Shown one piece after another: positions 55,501 to 64,000 of a stretch of 64,000 bases of DNA (position 1 is its first letter; each line of letters starts with the position of its first letter). Source of the stretch: Owenia fusiformis (taxonomy: Eukaryota > Annelida > Polychaeta > Sabellida > Oweniidae). The notes beneath the pieces are model-generated. The model worked only from the letters and a program-made list of their open reading frames with translations, searched no databases and was not told the origin of the DNA. Location of the stretch: the NCBI GenBank assembly GCA_903813345.2, contig CAIIXF020000007.1, positions 3,103,730 to 3,167,729 of the forward strand. Direction: 5' to 3'. The position numbers and the translations under genes are program-made.

Positions 55501-58500
55501 ACTGCTTAACTCTGATAAGGCAGTTGCAGAAAATCCGCGAGAAATCTTATGTCTGATTCAATGTTCACTAGAGACAGGATAATTCAATTGATTTTGCCAG
55601 GGTTTAGTGTTCACTGTTCATTGTTGGTAGGTGTTCACTATAGGATTGCACTTTAACATGGGAGTCAATGGGAGAAAAAGGTTTTGCCGAATAAAAACGT
55701 TCACTGTTAATAGGTGTTCACTAGAGAGATGTGTTCACTAACTCAGGTTTTACTGTATAGTGCATTACTTCTGGGACAACCCTCGTATTTGATCTAAAAG
55801 AGGAGTTCAATTACCCAAATGCGAGTAGGTAGTTACCAGTTTCACCACCAGGTGGCTGATTCGGGTCAATTAACATGGCAGGTATATAAGAAAGTTCCCT
55901 TAAACTTGAATATTATCAATTTAAGTGGCTCAATTTTCATATAACCCTTATGTGTCTGATACTTATACTAATGAAAATATGTCCAGTAAAGCAAAATATT
56001 ATCTGTCCACTAAAAGAAAAGATATTTCATTTTTTGTGATTTTATAGCATGGGGTCTATGGGGAATCTCCCCGAGCTAGAAGTCACATTTTCAAAGAAAA
56101 TTAATTTTTCAAAGTTCATAAACACTTTTTAAAACCACATTTCTAGATGTAATTTTACATGTAGATTTCAAATATGATATTACTTTGACTTAATTTTGAA
56201 TTTTTAATGACGTAAATCAAGATTATTTCTACTCGCATCTGGGTTATTGGTCCACCACCCCATTTGATAGATTTTAGTTTTAGTCGCCTTGCTGATATAG
56301 CAGTAACAATGAAATGTTAGCTATATTTTTTTCAACGTGTCTTAATTGCCAGCTTTATTTAAGCAATTTTTTGGATTGGGTGCCTTCATACCATCTCCTG
56401 GAGACCTCCCCATACCCTATACTCACTTGGGTTTGAATTAGGGCTATTAGCTTGCGGTCACCAGGGGGTATCAGTTTAGGAACATTATGCAAATTATGCT
56501 TATTTCTCATGGCACACCACATGGTTAAGTGAGACGCTGGTGACATATTTTATTCAAGTAAAAGTGTATAATTCATGATCAATGGCTAGATAACAACCTC
56601 AAATTTTATTTGGTATGTAAATTATGATTTTGTATCAAAAATTGAAAAAGTTATAGCATTTTGAAAAAAAAGTGGCGTTTTTTTGGCCCACCCTGTACAG
56701 GCCCATATGACTATTTCATTTATTTGACAACATGTCTGACAACATTGTGACATTTTGTTCATTTCTACTAAATTCTAATGGCACACAGATTCATGCAGAT
56801 ATTAATACAAAGTTGCCTTTATTCTTGCCAAATATAGGGCCTCCCAAGATTGGCTGGTATTGGTTATGTGAATTAAAGACTAGAGTCACCACCACCATGT
56901 TAATGTTTTGTTTCATGATTTGAATTTTTATAGGTCACTCTGTAGTTTGTTCACTTTGGACCAGAGGTCTTGTATGAAATTGAGAAGCATAATAGCATGA
57001 TAAGAAAAAATCACTTATATGCACCACTGTCAGTTCTGGTATATTTATGACTACTACATATAATTAAAATATGGTAGGTACATGTAATAAAGTTAATAAA
57101 AATCTAAATCTTTCTAGGAGACAGAGGAGGATGTCACTAGAGATCCAAGGGCATCTTTTTCAGAAATGTCTGTACAGAGTGACCCAAAGCAATCTACATA
57201 TCTGTCATCACCAATGTCCTCCGAAGACTTTGAAAAGCTTTATACCCCTAAACCAAAGCGCCAGGTGTCACTCGTTGACCTTGTTGGAGATAAGCCTGAA
57301 CCAACGCAAGAAACACCAAACTTTGATGAGAATGACTTTGATAGTAAGATATTTTTCTGTATCTTGATTATATATGAAATTACAATTTTTTACTATCATG
57401 ATGATTAATTAAGCTCAGACCCATAATGGAAATTTTTTTTCAGTTAGGAAATAAGTGATGTGAAAATGTGTTCAGATGACTTATATAATGATGTCCTTAA
57501 ATGCAAATACTGTAAAAGCCCAAATTTTCAAGGTGCCCTATTTTTCACTATTTTCGCTGAAGGGGCTAGACCGTGAAATTAAAGGCACAGTGAAAATGTC
57601 AAAAGTTTGTAACAACTAATGCAGCTGACCCTCGAAAACTTATTGAATTTAAAAACCAATAAATTATAGTCTTCATAAATTAAGCTAACCTCCTGTATCA
57701 CTTTGTTCCAGTCACTTCAAATGTTGCGTTAAAAATGACCTGAATTCTTATTATCTGATTTACTTATGATTCTATTTATGTGTGAACAACCAATGTATGA
57801 TTATGCTCTGTCATTTTGGATAAATATGTATGTGTAAAGCACAACTATAGGTTTTCATATAATTAGCTTTCATGCTCTGTGTTCCTATTTAGATGTTGTA
57901 TGGGATTTGCTACGCCTTGGTGTTGCCATTATCAACCTATTTATTGATCTAAGCAAATTATATGAATAACAACATGTACTTTATTTTAAATTCAGTTATT
58001 CTATCAATTTCGATTTCTCTAGCTCTTCATAATATCAAAAACATCAATACCATAACCAGGTTGAATTTATTTCACCTTCACAGATTTGATTGACAGTTTC
58101 TATTTTTACACATTCCATATTTGGAAGGCAATATATGACATGTATGACACTTCAAGGTCAAGCTGATCTGGTCACTCTCTAAGACAATTTTAAACATGTT
58201 TTTCTTAAAAAGGTATCAACTTCTAACCTATATTTCTCAGCTTTCAAATACATTTATGAAAAATGACCATCCAAACCATTTTTAAATATCCAATACCTTA
58301 TGATTTGTGAACTTTTATTGTTAAATTGTGTTTATTTAAAAGAAGATTTTAAAGAAAATAATAACTCAATTATGTCAAAGATGAATGTTAATTGCAATTC
58401 TGTCACCTCTTCACCTTCTGATTCAGGCATTAAAATAAAGTATATCCCTTATACTATTTACTTTTTCTTAGTCACATTAACTGTTTCTTTATGACCACTT

Positions 58501-61500
58501 GTTTGTTTCAAAAAATGGCATTTGACAATAACTGATATTTAATGATAAGTTGATAAGTATTGATCAAGTTCAGAAGTACTAAAATTCCAATAAAAGATCA
58601 ATTTGTGGCTTTGTACCACCATGTACACCCTTGAATATATATTTCTTTTTTTTGTCAAATTTAATTCTAGAATTAAGTGGCAAAAAATGAAATTAGCCAA
58701 AAATGAAATTGGTTAAGTCAGTATTAAATCTTTACTAATGCAATAACACAATATCAGCCCTGTTACTCAAATAAATGAAAAAAGGAATAAATAATACTGT
58801 GAATTCCAGATGAGGAAAGTGACAGTACTGTAATCCTAGTTATTTTAACGCTGTTTTATCAAGTTTGCGAAGTTATAAAAACATTCTTTTAAAACTTTAT
58901 TTTTTAAGAATATCAGTCAGATATAAGATTGAAGGCAGTATACACTTGAACTAAATGAAAATATTTTGTTTCCTGTAATTTAAGAAAACCACCCGATTTA
59001 AAGAAAATGTGTCAGTTTGGTCACATTACAGTACTACTCAACAAACAATACTTGAGATATGTTTTTATATTTTATATAATTGTTATTTTATTACTTGCCT
59101 CTACTTAGGCCATCGAAGGGAGGGTATTCATATGCATCAAACATTGAAGTCCTTACACCATAGTAGAGGGACCAAGGCCGCTGGTAAACATAAACCAAAG
59201 TCACTTAAAAGTAAAGGAAAGGTTAAAAGCGTACCTGCATGGAAGAAAGGCTATTCACCAGACCTGTCAAAGGTGGAGGAATTAAAACAGGTTTGTAAGA
59301 CTTTATTGTCTGAATATGATATTTCACATTCTCAAAATTACCATCAAAAATACATCTTCTTAGCATATATAGGTGTTGAATCGTGCTTTTGTCATTTATG
59401 GATTGCTTTGCATTTTGATAAGATATTTCTTAGAGCATGCAGAATGCAGTGACAGTTCATGCAGATCTCAAAGAGTATTTCACCTTGAAGAGATGTACTA
59501 TGTGAAATTCAAACTGGCCTCCAAAATGCATTAATTTTTACAATATTCCCCACAAAGTATATGTACTACTCGTATGTTGAAATGTGTGTTTAAGTTTAGA
59601 TCACCAGTATTGTCTCTCAATGTGTCTATTTGTTTAGATTGGCTCTTCCAACTCCAAAGTGTTATCAATACTTATAATTGTTGATAAATCGATTGAATTA
59701 CTTTCGCTTTCAATCTCAACTGTGGCATAAATCAAAACACATTAAAACACAGACTTGAAAAGGGGGCCAAAAGCCCTATGTATTTCTCTTAACAAGTGAA
59801 TAACTTATGATGTTATGTTGTATATATTAAATCATTGGTTACTGATATGACTCTGGAATTTATATGAAAGAATTTAACTTACTAGTTACATTATCTTTAA
59901 GAAATGACTGAAAGCGAGGCCAACATCTCTTCACTAGCATGGTTTGTAGGAGTTGTGAGCTTGGCTGTTCCAAGTAAATATATTTAACACTGAAACTATT
60001 ATTATTTGAAGGAGATGGAAACTTTCTCCAAGTCAATAGATGAAAAAATGAAGGAGTCTCCAGAGGAAGATGGAAAGACAGCTGATGAAACTAAAACACC
60101 AAAAGATGAATCCAAGGTTGACCATGGTGATGTAAGAATTGTAGTTGAGGATGTTGAGCCTAGTTCATCTACAGTTTCACCTCAACCCTCATCTTCCCCT
60201 AGAGTAAGTCTCCTTCCACCTTGTCATATAGCTACCATGATCACATTCTCCCTTGCTTATAAATAAGGAAAAACACTATGAAAACCACCATTTTATTTAA
60301 AAAAATAGTTTGTCTATGAAGGTTTATCATACCTTCTCTCCTTCCAATTTTCTCATCGTGTTCCCAGTACTTCCGCGAAGTATTAAATTGTTACAAATTG
60401 ACATTCTTATTTTTAATTAATATGGGATTAACCACAGAATTGTTTTCAAAATGAAAATATTTTTGATTAACTCACATTCTGGCAAAACTAGATGGGTTGG
60501 TGACTTGGTGTCAATTTATAACAAATGAATGCTCCCTTATGTACTGGGAATATGATGAGTTTATTTAAGGTAAAAAAACACTAAAAAATGTTGACTACCA
60601 AATAAAATGACACCTACCTGTTTTTTCGAATGAAAAAATTCTACACATTTCCACCCCCTGAATAAGGATTTTAAGATAATGTAGTAAGTCTAACTTGGAA
60701 TGTAACATGCTTTTATTACTTATTTAGTACAGAGCTAAAGGTGATGCTGGCATACATAGCAACAATACAAAAAGATTCTGATATGGACAGTTTTTTGAAA
60801 AGTTTCTATATGTTTATATTAAACACATATTTCATCTGTTTTATTAAATGCTTGACAATCCATTCTCTCTTGTTCACTAAAGGGACTTTGGAAGTGCCTT
60901 TTTTGTTTTTACACTAGCCACATGCCCATAAAACGAAACTGATTATTGTAGAATTAAGTTTGAAACATGCATTTGCTATGGCAGTTACATGATTTTTCCT
61001 AGGGGTCGTCAAGGGGTCAACATTAATCAAAGTATTTATTTCTCATTAAGGTTTTAATGAAGACCCCTCCTCCTTGTTCGAATTTTGATGTTGCAAAATC
61101 CTCCACTCACTATTCAATTTTATTTTAACAAAACTGATCTCTTACCCCCCTAATGTCAAATGAAACTAAATGACACTTGGTTAGTCCACACTATGATTCT
61201 TTGGTAGAGCCAAGGTTTCCACTATCGGGTTCCATTCTTGGCTCAGACAAAGTTTGTGCCTAACCACAATACAATACAATATAATACAATACAATATTTA
61301 CCCCTTATTCCATCCTGCTGGTATGTTGTTCAGCCATACAAACACTTGTTAGTACTCGCCTCAACCCATTGAACTCAGTTATTGACGCATCAAGTCATAT
61401 ATCAATATAATCTACCAACCTACAATAATATTTTAGAAAGTTAGGCTCTTATCCTTTCAGGTTGGGTTCTATGTAGGTGAAATAGAAGGTGGTTCACCAG

Positions 61501-61853
61501 TGAGACGTTCAACCCCTGAACCTGCTGGACCCGATGTTGTTGATTCAAAATTGCTGCCACCTACAACGTCACCTTCTAGCCAATCAGTAGAAAGCGTTGC
61601 AGCACAAGCATTTAAACGAAATGTATCTCAAGACCCAGTCCCTTCTACTATGTTTCAAGTAAAGACAGATGATCAAAATCAAGCAGACAACTCTGAAAAA
61701 GCCAAAATTCCTTTGAAATCCGATGCCCAAATCCCTCTGATACCTGACAAGGAAATAAATCCAGAGAGAGAAATTTCACTTAAACCAAAGCTTGATGTTA
61801 TAAATGAGCTAGAAAATGAGCCTAAAAAAGAGTCAAGTGTGCCGTTTACCTTG
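49517..61853 (+). CDS. Unrecognised disordered Ser/Pro/Lys-rich protein, N-terminal part (3' incomplete)
   Basis: Five exons join in frame: 49481-49573 (ATG at 49517, after an acceptor GTTGTTGCAG, so exon 1 is mostly preceded by a further non-coding exon), 57118-57343, 59109-59290, 60012-60203 and 61461-61853. Junctions are GT/AG with phases 0, 1, 0, 0, 0; two donors are weak (GTTTGT). The ~341 residues read MASRSNPQVDPRASTSISV, then a stretch with VTRDPRASFSEMS and RQVSLVDLVGDKPEP, a basic block (GTKAAGKHKPKSLKSKGK, AWKKGYSPDLSKVEEL), a short helical-looking acidic segment (EMETFSKSIDEKMKES) and a Ser/Pro-rich region (EGGSPVRRSTPEPAGP). No catalytic domain, signal peptide or membrane span is visible; the composition suggests a disordered scaffold, possibly cytoskeletal, but this is a guess. 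DPRAS occurs twice, in exons 1 and 2. Further exons lie beyond 61853 and probably outside the window. Confidence 0.65.
50350..50625. mobile_element. Foldback element inserted in the left arm
   Basis: TAAAATTACATT, ATATGATGCGAGACTCGACA and TTCAACAGGAAATTAGAAAC at the left are inverted at the right as GTTTCTAGTTTCCTGTTGAA, TGTTGAGTCTCGCATCAT and AATGTAATTTTA. Arms ~60 bp, 276 bp in total. It splits the left inverted repeat of the larger element; the intact right arm shows the pre-insertion sequence GCCTAAACACGGG. Confidence 0.8.
51139..51432 (-). CDS. C2H2 zinc-finger ORF within the inverted-repeat element
   Basis: Ninety-seven residues: MAASVTPLIEELDLSVISVG, an acidic middle (EEEMHIMSLDENRNELDK), then one C2H2 finger, CALCEFNTTHKNSLTRHMSRKH, described by parts: CALC pair, FNTTHKNSLTRH, RKH. 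The ATG is immediately preceded by a good acceptor (minus strand TTTTTTAG/ATG at 51433). A minus-strand donor ACGAG/GTGAGTACTTGG (exon edge 52296) lies in the right inverted repeat, so a two-exon transcript driven from that repeat is plausible. A single finger with an acidic N-terminus suggests DNA binding or an adaptor role, but not which. It may be element-encoded, captured from a host gene or a pseudogene. Confidence 0.5.
   Translation of the reverse strand: MAASVTPLIEELDLSVISVGAEEEMHIMSLDENRNELDKVCQSTPKGVQQLIGTSEPDATKRKILLCALCEFNTTHKNSLTRHMSRKHTSVYDVHNI
53173..53448 (+). pseudogene. Degenerate mariner transposase N-terminus
   Basis: An open stretch with ALISYFTWTQNNATMKKVY, DRTTIMGWQKRFKRDD and LTLYDNSKHGRQK follows the HTH_48 layout of mariner transposases (helix, TVxxWxxRF, basic linker). 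No catalytic domain follows before the inner insertion. It starts ~390 bp inside the left end, further in than in intact mariners, so both ends of the gene have decayed. Confidence 0.55.
53810..55755. mobile_element. Innermost element of the nest, pogo/Tigger-like ends
   Basis: CAGTAAAACCTGTGTATAGTGAAC (given as CAGTAAAACCTG then TGTATAGTGAAC overlap) at the left mirrors GTTCACTAACTCAGGTTTTACTG at the right. TA is duplicated at 53808-53809 and 55756-55757; deleting the element and one TA restores AGAGCATATAGTGCAT, the exact inverse of the middle element's other end. GTTCACTGTTGGTAGGTGTTCACTA repeats occur inside both ends. CAG termini with a TA target suggest pogo/Tigger. ~1.95 kb, no transposase recognised. 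Confidence 0.9.
57895..57940 (+). repeat. Helentron-like element, 3'-end fragment
   Basis: TATGGGATTTGCTACGCC followed by TTGGTGTTGCCATTATC matches the terminal hairpin segment of the 182-1962 family. Little or nothing of the body is retained to its left. Confidence 0.5.
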
Positions 61854-61929
61854 GTTTGTATAATGCCATCTTCCATGCATGCAATTAGGCATCAGGCTGT
61901 ATTGACATGTCTGTTCACTGTAATTTTTA

Positions 61930-62640
61930 CTCTATCAAATCATATCATAATGCTTTCAAATTATATCATAACGCAGTTGAAATCATATCATAATTTTGTT
62001 GAAATCAAATCATATATCATAATACTGTCTAATTCATATCATATAATGTTGTCTAAGTGAAATCGTTATCATAATTTTGTCGAAATCAAATCATATCATA
62101 ATACTGTCTAATTTATATCATATCATAATGTTGTCTAAGTGAAATTGTTTATCAAATCAAATCATAATACTGTCTAATTCATATCATATCATAATGTTCT
62201 CAAGTGAAATTTTTATCATCATTTTGTCTAAATCAAATCATATCATAATACTGTCTGATTCAAATCATATCATAATGCTGTCAAATTATATCATTAAACG
62301 CAGTTGAAATCATATCATAATTTTATCTAAATCAAATCATATCATAATACTGTCTAATTCATATCATATCATAATGTGTTGTCTTGGTGAAATTTTTATC
62401 ATAATTTTGTCTAAATCAAATCATATCATAATACTGTCTGATTCAAATCATATCATAATGCTGTCAAATTATATCATTAAACGCAGTTGAAATCATATCA
62501 TAATTTTATCTAAATCAAATCATATCATAATACTGTCTAATTCAAATCATATCATAATTTTTATCTAAATCAAATCATATCATAATACTGTCTAATTCAT
62601 ATCATATCATAATGTTGTCTAAACCAAATCATATCATAAT
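61930..62640. repeat. AT-rich tandem repeat, ATCATATCATAAT units
   Basis: Higher-order tandem array of ATCATATCATAATACTGTC, TAATTCATATCATATCATAA and TGTTGTCTAAGTGAAAT blocks, ~45-60 bp per unit with swaps and deletions; a ~180-bp block at ~62220-62390 recurs at ~62400-62560. Begins ~75 bp after the 61853 donor of the unrecognised gene. Confidence 0.85.
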
Positions 62641-63049
62641 GTCTAACACTTAGTTATTTTTCAAATAACATTAATTCAGATATTTCATGTCTTATTTAAT
62701 GAGATCATTGTAATTTTCTCGCTTTTGTTTTGCATGCAAGTTGTCTGAAGTTTTAGCTTCACTTTTCAAATTTCATAAAATATTCTAGAAATCAAAATTT
62801 CACCTTATAATATCAGCTTGAATGGCCTATCTGCTTAATTCATTTGAAGTACCTTTAAGTAATATTAGAGTTACTGTATATTTAAATGTATTTCCGTAGA
62901 AATTCATAATTAGCTGATACTAAGTACAGTTTGTATTGTTTAGATTATGGAAAAATGTTGATACACGTTGCCTATGATAATGCTAAATGCTTTCAGACTG
63001 GCCATTAACAATTGCTTGATATTAATTCATAATACAAAAATAGAAAATA

Positions 63050-64000
63050 CAAATTCAATTTCAAAATATTCAATTTCAAAATAATTTATTTCAGTTTTCA
63101 TTACAAAAATTACAACATTATACAGGCTATGACACCCCAGGGGGTGTATGACTGCCCATAATTAAATTTACAATAAACATGATAAACTGTGAACATTTTA
63201 AGTGGTACATAGGTCAATACAATAATATAATATAAATACAATATACAAATACAATAATATGAGACAATAAAGAAATGAAATAAATGTTTTGGTTACTCTG
63301 TACTCAGGAGGTCAATTTTCAAACGAGATATGAGTGAATTTAATGGTTTATTTCTAATATCTTCATTGAGGGAATTCCATATATATGAACCATGGACCTT
63401 AATAGAATTTTCACCAATTCTGGTTCTATGTTTAGGAATATCTAAGTTATGACCAAATCGAGTTATACGTTGATGTATGTTTTCTCTAGTTTTGAAATAG
63501 TGATCGTATAATTTTGAAGGGAACTGTACAGATTTGCTTATAACTTTTTTCATGAATGAAACAGTTTGGATTGTGTGAATATGATAAATATTAAGTATTT
63601 TAAGATCTTGAAAAATTGGGAATGTGTGAGCTAATCTATCTGAATTTGTTATTAATCTAACAAATTTCTTTTGCAATATCAATAGTTTATCTAATAGATT
63701 CTTAAAAGCATTTCCCCATAAAATATTACAGTAATTAAGATGAGAAAAAATCAGAGAGTTATATATTATCATCTTTGAATTTAAAGTATGAGCATAATTT
63801 GTTCGATATAACATTCCTATAACATTTGAAACTTTTCTATGAAGAGCATTGATATGGGGAGCCCAAGATAATTTTGAATCAATAATTACTCCCAGGAATC
63901 CTATCTCATCTACTTTTTCAAGGTTAGAATTTGCAATTTTTATTTCATTGTTCACAGATATATTTCTTTTATTTCCAAAGACCATGTATTTTGTTTTCTT
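63050..64000 (-). mobile_element. Non-LTR retrotransposon, 3' part (runs off the window)
   Basis: Coding end of a reverse transcriptase on the minus strand (63293-64000) followed by a ~240-bp tail. The tail terminates in a short reiterated TTCAATTTCAAAATA motif around 63054-63085, the kind of 3' microsatellite end found in CR1/jockey-like LINEs. It lies in an intron of the plus-strand gene, opposite orientation. Confidence 0.75.
63293..64000 (-). CDS. Reverse transcriptase C-terminal part (jockey/CR1-like LINE ORF2)
   Basis: The frame is open from the window edge to a stop at 63293 (236 codons visible). It begins KKTKYMVFGNKR, the region after the catalytic palm, then EKVDEIGFLGVIIDSKLSW, which matches the FLGV.ID..L.W block of jockey/CR1-group reverse transcriptases. 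The thumb-like HLNYCNILWGN and LLILQKKFVRLI segments follow, and a C-terminus with YIWNSLNEDIRN. The catalytic YADD box and any endonuclease would be upstream, outside the window. No frameshift in the visible part, so this copy may be fairly young. Confidence 0.85.
   Translation of the reverse strand, partial: KKTKYMVFGNKRNISVNNEIKIANSNLEKVDEIGFLGVIIDSKLSWAPHINALHRKVSNVIGMLYRTNYAHTLNSKMIIYNSLIFSHLNYCNILWGNAFKNLLDKLLILQKKFVRLITNSDRLAHTFPIFQDLKILNIYHIHTIQTVSFMKKVISKSVQFPSKLYDHYFKTRENIHQRITRFGHNLDIPKHRTRIGENSIKVHGSYIWNSLNEDIRNKPLNSLISRLKIDLLSTE

Larger units (their letters stand above)
52783..55785 (+). mobile_element. Middle mariner element of the nest
   Basis: CGAGGGTTGTCCCAGAAGTA and ATGCACTATATGCTCTAACTTT at the left are mirrored at the right by TGCATTACTTCTGGGACAACCCTCG; TA is present at 52781-52782 and 55786-55787. 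CGAGGGTTGTC is a familiar mariner end. The inner part of the right inverted repeat (AAAGTTAGAGCATA) is separated from the tip by the third element. Contains a degraded transposase start at 53173-53448. Confidence 0.9.
52636..56695. mobile_element. Outer DNA transposon of a three-deep nest
   Basis: CAGGGTGGGCCAAAAAAACG and CCACTTTTTTTTCAA at the left are inverted exactly at the right (TTGAAAAAAAAGTGG, CGTTTTTTTGGCCCACCCTG). TA flanks both ends (52634-52635, 56696-56697). Removing the inner insertion (52781-55787) leaves ~1.05 kb with no convincing transposase, so it is a non-autonomous mariner/Tc1-type element. Confidence 0.9.

Noticed and set aside
56355-56546. Minus-strand ORF inside the outer nested transposon
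   Set aside because: No resemblance to a transposase or any family I know, and composition like the surrounding non-coding DNA.

Overview
This is AT-rich animal DNA with spliceosomal introns, long introns and many decayed DNA transposons. Gene content (a sacsin-type giant protein, the spliceosomal DEAD-box helicase DDX42, a leucine-rich-repeat gene copy) together with element types seen in invertebrates points to an invertebrate metazoan. I cannot place it to phylum from sequence alone; a lophotrochozoan or an invertebrate deuterostome are both possible.

Layout. 1-2069: intron made almost entirely of a Helentron-like non-autonomous element with about 11 tandem units of ~145 bp. 2070-14059 (+): sacsin homologue, 5' incomplete, one giant 11.1-kb coding exon plus two small exons that finish a C-terminal HEPN domain. 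Its J-like domain lacks the HPD triad. 14060-17689: convergent 3' flanks with a strong hairpin and 115-bp tandem repeats. 17690-34971 (-): complete DDX42 in 19 coding exons; the phases join without a break into a 746-residue protein. Its introns host an LRR pseudogene on the opposite strand (26767-28447), a mariner nested in another element, an hAT-like element, several MITEs and copies of a second dispersed repeat. 35003-49480: gene-poor, transposon-rich spacer, with a possible divergent promoter near 36.9-37.4 kb. 49517-61853 and beyond (+): five exons of a gene I do not recognise, encoding a disordered, Ser/Pro/Lys-rich protein that continues past the window. Its first intron (49.6-57.1 kb) holds a terminal-inverted-repeat element with a C2H2 zinc-finger ORF, and a three-deep nest of DNA transposons. 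63050-64000 (-): 3' end of a non-LTR retrotransposon.

The three host genes have unrelated jobs (protein quality control, splicing, unknown), and I see no operon-like or pathway link between them. The more unusual content is the missing HPD triad in sacsin, the zinc-finger element, the nested transposons whose junctions can be read to the base, and two dispersed repeat families with short inverted ends and variable satellite cores.
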